Assembly: GCF_013391475.1 (NCBI RefSeq)
Contig: NZ_JACBAZ010000004.1
Location: forward strand, 558,001-622,000
Reading direction: 5' to 3'
From: Oceaniferula marina
GTDB taxonomy: Bacteria > Verrucomicrobiota > Verrucomicrobiia > Verrucomicrobiales > Akkermansiaceae
Length of the DNA stretch: 64,000 bases
Shown here: positions 56,531-64,000 of the stretch, one piece after another
Layout of the letters: every line of letters begins with the position of its first letter
Numbering within the stretch: position 1 is the stretch's first letter
Translations under genes and position numbers: made by a program
The notes under the pieces: model-generated
Told to the model about the DNA's origin: nothing
The model's input: the letters and a program-made list of their open reading frames with translations, nothing else
Databases searched by the model: none

Positions 56531-57436
56531 ATGTATAAAACAGCTCTCATTTTGGCCGCCGTCCTGCTCCCCCTAACCGGATGCAACAAAAAACAAGAAA
56601 CAGGCGACACAGCTTCCGTTCAAAAAGAATCACCCCCCCGCCATATCCCACTCGACGGCCAGTCCAACTTTCGCGATATCGGCGGCTACCAAACATCGGA
56701 TGGTCAGGTCGTTAAATCCGGCCTGATTTACCGATCCGGCGAACTCCCCAAACTCAGTGATAGCGATGTTCAAAAACTGGCCGACCTCAACATCAATTCC
56801 GTTGTCAGTTTTCTCACCACCAATGAAATCAAATCCAGAGGCGAAGACAAACTACCCGATGGCGTTGAACGTCTCTACTTCCCTATCGATGTGGATATGG
56901 GAGAAGGCACCTCCATCGACGGATTAATCACAGCGCGGAAAACTGGAGACTTCTCCCAGATTCCGGCAGAAATCAACCCTGACATCCACCGTATTCTCAT
57001 CAACAGTGCCAGAGCGCCCTACAGCAAACTATTACGCCACCTGATCAACTCAGAGCAAGCAACGGTCTACCACTGCTCACATGGCGTTCACCGCACTGGC
57101 ACCGCAACCGCTATCATCCTCTCCGCACTCGGAGTTCCCTGGGAAACCGTGCGTAAAGACTACCTACTCTCAAATACCTACCGAAAAGAAGAGATCAACA
57201 AACGCACGGAACAACTCAAACAACTCCATGCAAAAAACACCGGCGTCAGCCCGGAGGAAGTGGATATGGCCAACATCAATGCCTTCTACATCCTGGAAGG
57301 GTCATATATCGATGCCTCTCTCAAAGAAGCGGTCAAGGAGTTCGGCTCCATGGAAAACTACATCCGCGAAGGGTTGGGGATCAGTGACGAAGAAGTAGCC
57401 AAGCTTCGCCGCAACCTACTGGAAAGCTCACCATAA
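56531..57436 (+). CDS. Tyrosine/dual-specificity phosphatase lipoprotein
   Basis: 301 residues with a lipoprotein signal (ILAAVLLPLTGC, lipobox LTGC with Cys at about residue 18) and a Tyr-phosphatase domain of the Y_phosphatase3 type. NFRDIGGYQTSDGQVVKSGLIYRSG is split over the strand that precedes the loop, and the active-site P-loop is HCSHGVHRTGTA (Cys-x5-Arg). Attached to the periplasmic face of a membrane, it would remove phosphate from an extracytoplasmic substrate, unusual for this family in the cytosol. Sits 11 bases after the binding-protein gene. Confidence 0.85.
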   Translation: MYKTALILAAVLLPLTGCNKKQETGDTASVQKESPPRHIPLDGQSNFRDIGGYQTSDGQVVKSGLIYRSGELPKLSDSDVQKLADLNINSVVSFLTTNEIKSRGEDKLPDGVERLYFPIDVDMGEGTSIDGLITARKTGDFSQIPAEINPDIHRILINSARAPYSKLLRHLINSEQATVYHCSHGVHRTGTATAIILSALGVPWETVRKDYLLSNTYRKEEINKRTEQLKQLHAKNTGVSPEEVDMANINAFYILEGSYIDASLKEAVKEFGSMENYIREGLGISDEEVAKLRRNLLESSP

Positions 57437-57506
57437 CCTTTCCCCCATCGGTAGGGCGGCATGGCCTCATGACGCCGCCACATTTCGCCCTCTCCACCTT
57501 TCACCC

Positions 57507-58403
57507 ATGAAAGCTCTACTTCCAGCAACAACCATCGTCCTGCTCTACCCTCTCACCCATGCATCCGAAAGTGAGCTCATCCCGGACATCACCCGTCCTG
57601 AAGTTGCACTTCAGGAATCCACCGAAACTCTGGCTGAGATGTCGCTCGCCGATGTCGACCAGAAGCTCAACAACCCGCTTACCAGCCTCTGGTCTCTCAC
57701 CCTGCAGGAAAACTACACCATTCTCAAAGGCGATAACATCGACGGCACCACACAATCCAACAACCTCTTTTTTCAACCTGCGTTTCCTCTCCCTCTCGGA
57801 GAAGATATGACCTTCATCGCCCGACCGGTCTTTCCGCTTGTCACCAGTCCCATCCTCCGGAGTGACGGCAGCACCAAAAGCCACACCAGCGGTTTGGGCG
57901 ACATTCAAATGTTCGCCCTCATCGGACCAGACAAATCAGAGGGGCTCACCTGGGGGCTCGGAGGCACCTTCATTTTCCCCACTGCTAACAACGATTTGCT
58001 TGGTTCGGGAAAATGGCAGGCGGGCCCCGCAGCCATGGTTCTCAATCTCGGCGAAAAATGGACCACCGGCTTCGTCCTGCAGCACTGGTGGTCCTTTGCC
58101 GGCGACAACGACCGCCCCTCCCAAAACCATACCGATTTCCAGTACATCATGCGGCGCAAGCTCCCGGGAGCGATGTCCATCGGTATGGGACCTACCGTAT
58201 CCATCGACTGGAATGCGGATAGCGGCAACCAAATCACCTTACCCATCGGCCTCGGCATCACCAAAACCGTCCGCATTGGCAAACTCCCGGTCAAACTCAG
58301 GTTCGAGCCCCAGTATTCCCTGATCAAGCCGGATGATGTCGGCTCCCACTGGAATTTTCGCCTGCAAATTACCCCGGTCATCCCCTCACCTTTCAAGCGC
58401 TAA
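57507..58403 (+). CDS. Outer-membrane barrel transporter (phenol-degradation MetA-like), copy 2
   Basis: 298 residues, paralogue of 52643-53509: the shared segments include GLTWGLGGTFIFPTANNDLL here against WIWGLGGAFLFPTASDEFL there, and QHWWSFAGDNDR against NHIWSYAGDDDR. A signal peptide (to about THASE) and beta-strand alternation throughout support an outer-membrane barrel. The two copies bracket the arylsulfatase, binding protein and phosphatase genes. Confidence 0.73.
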   Translation: MKALLPATTIVLLYPLTHASESELIPDITRPEVALQESTETLAEMSLADVDQKLNNPLTSLWSLTLQENYTILKGDNIDGTTQSNNLFFQPAFPLPLGEDMTFIARPVFPLVTSPILRSDGSTKSHTSGLGDIQMFALIGPDKSEGLTWGLGGTFIFPTANNDLLGSGKWQAGPAAMVLNLGEKWTTGFVLQHWWSFAGDNDRPSQNHTDFQYIMRRKLPGAMSIGMGPTVSIDWNADSGNQITLPIGLGITKTVRIGKLPVKLRFEPQYSLIKPDDVGSHWNFRLQITPVIPSPFKR

Positions 58404-58457
58404 GGTAAAATCGGCTCCCGTTTACAGGGCTCCTACATTAGGGAGATTTGAGGTGAT

Positions 58458-58589
58458 GCCTGCGGCGCTGACAGGATTCACATGATTAAAGAGGATTTAC
58501 AGGATTTTTTTAGAAGTAAGCGCTAGATTTTGGGCAAACCTTGATCTTTGAAAATTAAAAATCCTGACAATCCTGTCAACGCCGCAGGC
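58458..58589. repeat. Inverted-repeat element (GCCTGCGGCG type), uninterrupted copy
   Basis: A 132-bp element with 21-base inverted ends (GCCTGCGGCGCTGACAGGAT at 58458; complement ending 58589) in the 356-base gap after the barrel gene. Its interior is in the opposite direction relative to the shared left flank (CAGGGCTCCTA, 58425) when compared with the copy at 44089-44442. No coding potential. It holds the unbroken sequence that corresponds to the insertion point of the ATACCA element in the other copy. Confidence 0.85.
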
Positions 58590-58759
58590 TGTTAGTCCCG
58601 AGCGCCCTGCTCCCGTTTAAGAACGGGTAAGCTTGGCATCTTACATCTACAAGCTCATCCAACGGATACCATTTCCTGCCATTCATACACTTGTTTATCG
58701 ATTCTGATTCACTCATGCAACCCAAAGGTCTAACCATGGGTTTAACACACTGCACGATC

Positions 58760-59359
58760 ATGAAAGCTCGAATCATCAACTACGTCCTCTACGCCTTGGG
58801 AATCTTCATTGCCGGCACAGGGTTCATCCTTGAATGGAAAATGCCTCACGGCTCGGCAGGCCGGGAAGCCAGCCTCTGGGCGATGGCTAAAGGCACGTGG
58901 AAAGACATCCACCTTTGGACCGGAATCGCCTTCACGGCGCTGACCCTCTGGCATCTCTACGACCACCGCAAGTGGCTGATGAATGTCGCTTGTAAAAAAA
59001 GCTCGGGGAAAATGCTTGCCGGGCTACTCATCCCTCTCGCCGTTGTCGTGGCCATCGCTGCCAGCCCCATAGGCAAACTCCCCAGCGGTCACGGTGGCTG
59101 CCAAAGCGGTGGTTGTGGCTCATGCTCAAGTAAAGACTCGTGCTCGGACAGCAAATCCTCCTGTTCATCCGGTGCTTGTTCCTCAGGTTCATGCAAGGAC
59201 AAAAAAGGGAACGGCAAATGCTCCGACAAAAAAGAAGGCGGAGCTTGTTCCTCCGGCAAATGTGGTTCCGAACACAAAACCGGCGATACCGAGGCCAAAG
59301 AGCTTCAGGAAACGATCGACACTTGCCCGATCACCGGCAAAAGCAGCCCTCAAAGCTAA
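58760..59359 (+). CDS. DUF4405 cytochrome-like membrane protein with Cys-rich tail
   Basis: 199 residues from the ATG at 58760 (MKARIINYV). Three or four membrane spans: VLYALGIFIAGTGFILEW, IHLWTGIAFTALTLWHLYDH (His residues that could bind heme), and LLIPLAVVVAIAASPIG. This fits DUF4405, linked to flavinylation-associated cytochromes. After the last span comes a low-complexity tail with about 11 cysteines in 75 residues (GGCGSCSSKDSC; SSGACSSGSC), ending in DTCPITGKSS. The tail suggests a metal-binding or redox surface outside the membrane. It stands alone between two transcripts. Confidence 0.75.
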   Translation: MKARIINYVLYALGIFIAGTGFILEWKMPHGSAGREASLWAMAKGTWKDIHLWTGIAFTALTLWHLYDHRKWLMNVACKKSSGKMLAGLLIPLAVVVAIAASPIGKLPSGHGGCQSGGCGSCSSKDSCSDSKSSCSSGACSSGSCKDKKGNGKCSDKKEGGACSSGKCGSEHKTGDTEAKELQETIDTCPITGKSSPQS

Positions 59360-61672
<2,313 letters not shown>

Positions 61673-61698
61673 GCACGAGCGACAAATTCCTTCTCTCC

Positions 61699-61738
61699 AT
61701 GCCCTCTGGTGTGTCACCAACACCCGGAGGGCATTTTC
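61699..61738 (+). terminator. Terminator of icd
   Basis: ATGCCCTCTGGTGT (61699-61712) pairs with ACACCCGGAGGGCAT (61720-61734) apart from a T/C bulge; TTTCTTT follows. The REP hairpin directly after it (61747-61764) is followed by six T and can act as a second terminator. Confidence 0.85.
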
Positions 61739-61741
61739 TTT

Positions 61742-61767
61742 GGAGTGCGGCGGCTTGACGCCGCTTT
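61742..61767 (+). repeat. REP sequence 1 (GGAG + hairpin)
   Basis: GGAG tetranucleotide, one base, then the hairpin GCGGCG-GCTTGA-CGCCGC and a T-run. This is the layout of REP sequences that RAYT transposases recognise. It is paired convergently with 61846-61871 at the 3' side of the RAYT gene. Confidence 0.8.
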
Positions 61768-61845
61768 TTTGTTCGGGCAAGGGTATCAAAATATCCCCTC
61801 AAACGAGCCCAACCCCGACCACGCGCTTCAAGCCACGCTATCCAC

Positions 61846-61871
61846 AAAGCGCTGTCGAGCCAGCGCACTCC
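61846..61871 (-). repeat. REP sequence 2 (GGAG + hairpin)
   Basis: On the minus strand GGAGTGCGCTGG, a CTCGA centre and the matching CAGCGCTTT form the same GGAG-plus-hairpin unit with different stem pairs. It ends 3 bases before the stop codon of the RAYT gene. Confidence 0.8.
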
Positions 61872-61874
61872 ACA

Positions 61875-62375
61875 CTACCTACTCGCTCCATAAACATCAT
61901 AGTCATCCTCTACCTTGACTCGATCACAAGGAAACGATTTTACAGTGCTCTGAAATGCTGGCCCCGCCATTTGAGAAAACCAACGAGCCGAACACCAAGG
62001 GTATTGATCAGCGACCTGCACAAGCCCATGCTTGACAGGGTTTTCTATGACATAGTGTAAGCGTGCATAATACGATTTTTGATAGGTCAAGTGAGTCTCT
62101 CGAAAATTGTGCCAAACCTTCCTGCCTGGCTCTTGATCCAAACAATTCACCTCTCTTGCTGTATGTGTGTGTAAATGACTCAGCATACGGGCCAGATTAG
62201 CGCCCCCACCACCCGGGGATGCTGCTATAAAATGATAGTGGTTGGAAAACACCGCCCACGCCTGAAGGCCCCAGCCGTAATCACAAGCCAGATCAAGTAA
62301 AGAAGAATGAAGCATTCGCAATCGATCAGGCCCTCTAAAGAAGTGCGATTTATGATATGTTCCTGCCGTCACCAT
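61875..62375 (-). CDS. REP-associated tyrosine transposase (RAYT, IS200-like Y1 family)
   Basis: 166 residues, full length for this short form. The HUH motif is SNHYHFI (His46, His48) in AWAVFSNHYHF, and the catalytic Tyr is in SYYARLHYVIENPVKHGL (Tyr102 or Tyr103), the family's closing motif NPVKHGL; PWCSARWF follows. GGGAG lies 6 bases upstream of the ATG. RAYTs cut and join single-stranded REP DNA; these genes are domesticated single-copy transposases. Here the REPs it would use flank the gene (61742-61767, 61846-61871, 62730-62755, 62889-62914). Confidence 0.9.
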   Translation of the reverse strand: MVTAGTYHKSHFFRGPDRLRMLHSSLLDLACDYGWGLQAWAVFSNHYHFIAASPGGGGANLARMLSHLHTHTAREVNCLDQEPGRKVWHNFRETHLTYQKSYYARLHYVIENPVKHGLVQVADQYPWCSARWFSQMAGPAFQSTVKSFPCDRVKVEDDYDVYGASR

Positions 62376-62424
62376 ATATACTCCCGACTCACGTGTAAAA
62401 TGAGGAGGGGCATGTGGCCAACTA

Positions 62425-62632
62425 ATACCATTTGATCAGTTAAATTGGCTGAATGGCACTGAAGGTTTTTTGATTTTAACTAGGCGCAAGGAAGGCGCAT
62501 AGCGGGCTATGCAACTGACGCGCAACAACGGTAAAATCTAAAAGATTCAGTGCCCCCTTGCCATTCAGCTTGCTGACTGATTCATCATCTTAAACTCAAA
62601 CCATTCTGCCAATTTAACTGGGAGAATGGTAT
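62425..62632. mobile_element. ATACCA...TGGTAT palindromic element, copy 2
   Basis: A 208-bp non-coding element. Its terminal arms (62425-62456 and 62601-62632) are inverted repeats of 32 bases with few mismatches. Inner arms pair around AGGCGCAAGGAAGG on the left and GACGCGCAACAAC on the right. The central hairpin is GCATAG-CGGG-CTATGC (62497-62512), the same loop as in copy 1 but with a different stem. It lies between the RAYT gene start and REP sequence 3. Confidence 0.8.
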
Positions 62633-62729
62633 AGCCTTACTAGACATAACAAAACCACATCTAGCAGAAACAAACTAACAAACAAAGAACATTACTTCTT
62701 TTCATTCAGACACGGATCAGGCAATCCAC

Positions 62730-62755
62730 AAAGCGCTGTCAAGCCAGCGCACTCC
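62730..62755 (-). repeat. REP sequence 3 (GGAG + hairpin)
   Basis: Same unit as REP 2 with one base change in the loop (CTTGA against CTCGA). It lies about 355 bases upstream of the RAYT gene start and is oriented away from REP sequence 4. Confidence 0.78.
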
Positions 62756-62888
62756 ATAAGCTAGCCACGCCGGCGATGGCACGAGAACCAGACAACCACC
62801 TTACCCGAAGGTTGCACGAAGCCCCATATGCGTATTGCACAAGTATCTATTGTCGGTTGTATTGCTTGAGCAATGGCAAGATGCTTTT

Positions 62889-62914
62889 GGACTGCGGCGG
62901 CTTGACGCCGCTTT
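62889..62914 (+). repeat. REP sequence 4 (GGAC variant)
   Basis: The hairpin part matches REP 1 exactly (GCGGCG-GCTTGA-CGCCGC) and the flanking T-run is similar, but the tetranucleotide reads GGAC instead of GGAG. It may be a decayed copy or may be read as a terminator on the plus strand. Confidence 0.75.
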
Positions 62915-62969
62915 TTTTTCGTTTTCGGAGACAGCCACACCGGATACCACAATTCCATTGAATGCCATC

Positions 62970-64000
62970 TTATCGTTTCTGGCCAAACACAGGGCGCGCA
63001 TTTTTCTCGATCTCTGTATCCAACTCGATCATCCGCTTTTGCATCGTTGCCACCTTTTCAGGGAATGTCTCTGCCACATTCACCTGCTCTCCAAGATCCT
63101 TGGACAGATTATACAGCATCACTTGTTTTCTTGGTGGTTGGGCCTTCCCCTTGACTTTCTTCGCCCGCACTTCTTTCACTAACAATTTCCAAGCCCCTTG
63201 CCGAATCCCCTCCAGCTTTCCATTTGAACTGTAATGCAGAAACTCACTGCGGGGGGATGGTTTCTGCTCAAGAAAGACGCCTGAGAGGTCGAGCCCATCA
63301 ATGGGGGCTTTGGCTTTCAATGGATACCCAGACAAGTTTGCCAGGGTTGGCAACAAATCGATACTACTGGTCAAGGCATCTGAACGAGAGCCTGCAGGAA
63401 CACGCCCCGGCCCCCAGATGATACACGGCACACGCTGTCCGCCTTCAAAGGTTGTCCCTTTACCACTACGCAGTGGTCCGGCACTGCCACCGTGATGTTT
63501 GTACGATAACCACGGTCCGTTATCACTGGTAAAAATAATGTATGTCTCTTTTTCCAAACCGAGATCCTTCACGGTTTGAATCAAACGCCCACACTCAGCA
63601 TCAATATGTTCGATCACGCATCGGTAGGCGTGTTTCGGGTCCGGGTCGAGTACATCATCCGGAACATAGAGTGGGATATGAGGCATGCTATGTGGAAGAT
63701 AGAGGAAAAACGGCCGGTCCTTGTTTGTTGTAATAAAGCGGATCGCCTCATCGGTATAACGTCGGGTTATCGTTCGCTGATTAACCGGAAGCTCGATGAT
63801 TTTCTCATCCTTCATCAGCGGGGTATTCCAGAGCTTCGAAAAATGATCCTGACGGCGCCAACTCTCATCCTGATTCATGCGTGGTTTTTTCTTATTATCC
63901 GGATGACTCATGTCATTGGAATAAGGAATACCAAAATAGGAATCAAACCCTTGAGCTGTCGGTAGCGTCTCCGGCATATGACCTAGGTGCCATTTCCCGA
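62970..64000 (-). CDS. Sulfatase, C-terminal part (runs off the right edge)
   Basis: The frame stays open to the last base: the codons before the first ATG (63977) read GKWHLGH, a core sulfatase motif, so the true start and the formylglycine cysteine lie outside the window. Visible parts: FTSDNGPW (metal site), GKGTTFEGGQRVPCIIWGPG, TSSIDLLPTLANLSGYPL and DGLDLSGVFL, typical of the sulfatase C-terminal half. The tail is basic. It is the third sulfatase in the window. Confidence 0.9.
   Translation of the reverse strand, partial: GKWHLGHMPETLPTAQGFDSYFGIPYSNDMSHPDNKKKPRMNQDESWRRQDHFSKLWNTPLMKDEKIIELPVNQRTITRRYTDEAIRFITTNKDRPFFLYLPHSMPHIPLYVPDDVLDPDPKHAYRCVIEHIDAECGRLIQTVKDLGLEKETYIIFTSDNGPWLSYKHHGGSAGPLRSGKGTTFEGGQRVPCIIWGPGRVPAGSRSDALTSSIDLLPTLANLSGYPLKAKAPIDGLDLSGVFLEQKPSPRSEFLHYSSNGKLEGIRQGAWKLLVKEVRAKKVKGKAQPPRKQVMLYNLSKDLGEQVNVAETFPEKVATMQKRMIELDTEIEKNARPVFGQKR

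Overview
The window is a chromosomal piece from a bacterium that is most likely a member of the Verrucomicrobiota, probably a marine Verrucomicrobiales-type organism. I infer this from the gene mix: PEP-CTERM proteins, several sulfatases, regulators that fuse a LacI-type sensor to an AraC-type DNA-binding domain, large PQQ-propeller and metallophosphatase secreted proteins, and a uronate pathway. No rRNA gene is present to settle it. Hand counts on a few 60-base lines gave about 52-62% G+C in core genes and about 40-47% in the segment between 14.8 and 19.9 kb.

Layout. 0-7 kb: tail of an ABC exporter, then a translation and protein-quality block on the minus strand (rpmI, rplT, a Cys-bearing Hsp20, Hsp33, pheS) and asnS on the plus strand. 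7-13.4 kb: a glucuronate catabolic operon (SDR-type fructuronate reductase candidate, uxuA, uxaC, an RraA-fold aldolase, an Nramp-like transporter without the metal ligands) with a divergent LacI/AraC-type regulator. 13.7-21.5 kb: a PEP-CTERM protein, then an AT-richer segment (AraC regulator, DUF4345, atypical SDR, sulfatase, DUF302 protein) bracketed by a truncated and a complete comM/yifB. 22-31.9 kb: a sigma-70 factor, valine-pyruvate aminotransferase, a lipoprotein, an RmlD-like reductase, RtcB, a class A penicillin-binding protein whose transpeptidase motifs are degenerate, and a MidA-like methyltransferase. 31.9-42 kb: a second LacI/AraC regulator, a PEP-CTERM protein, a TPR-sulfotransferase, a half-size EamA transporter, a PQQ propeller with an embedded Rossmann segment, and a large purple-acid-phosphatase-like protein. 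42-47.7 kb: serA, a zinc-independent type L36, two small membrane proteins, a NUDIX hydrolase, a secreted protein, LptF/G permease. 47.7-58.4 kb: two tandem SulP transporters, an AraC regulator, two outer-membrane barrel paralogues, an arylsulfatase, a periplasmic binding protein and a tyrosine-phosphatase lipoprotein, which together look like an aryl-sulfate utilisation region. 58.7-64 kb: a DUF4405 cytochrome-like protein with a Cys-rich tail, monomeric isocitrate dehydrogenase, a REP-associated tyrosine transposase with its REP sequences, and the end of another sulfatase.

The most interesting material is non-coding. (1) A RAYT transposase gene at 61875-62375 sits among four GGAG/GGAC-plus-hairpin REP sequences. 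(2) Two roughly 205-bp elements beginning ATACCA and ending TGGTAT (44181-44382 and 62425-62632) fold end to end and share a core hairpin whose six stem pairs differ but whose CGGG loop is conserved. (3) One of these elements has inserted into a copy of another inverted-repeat element (44089-44442), of which an uninterrupted copy lies at 58458-58589, giving a filled-site/empty-site pair within this window. No CRISPR array, tRNA or rRNA was seen.
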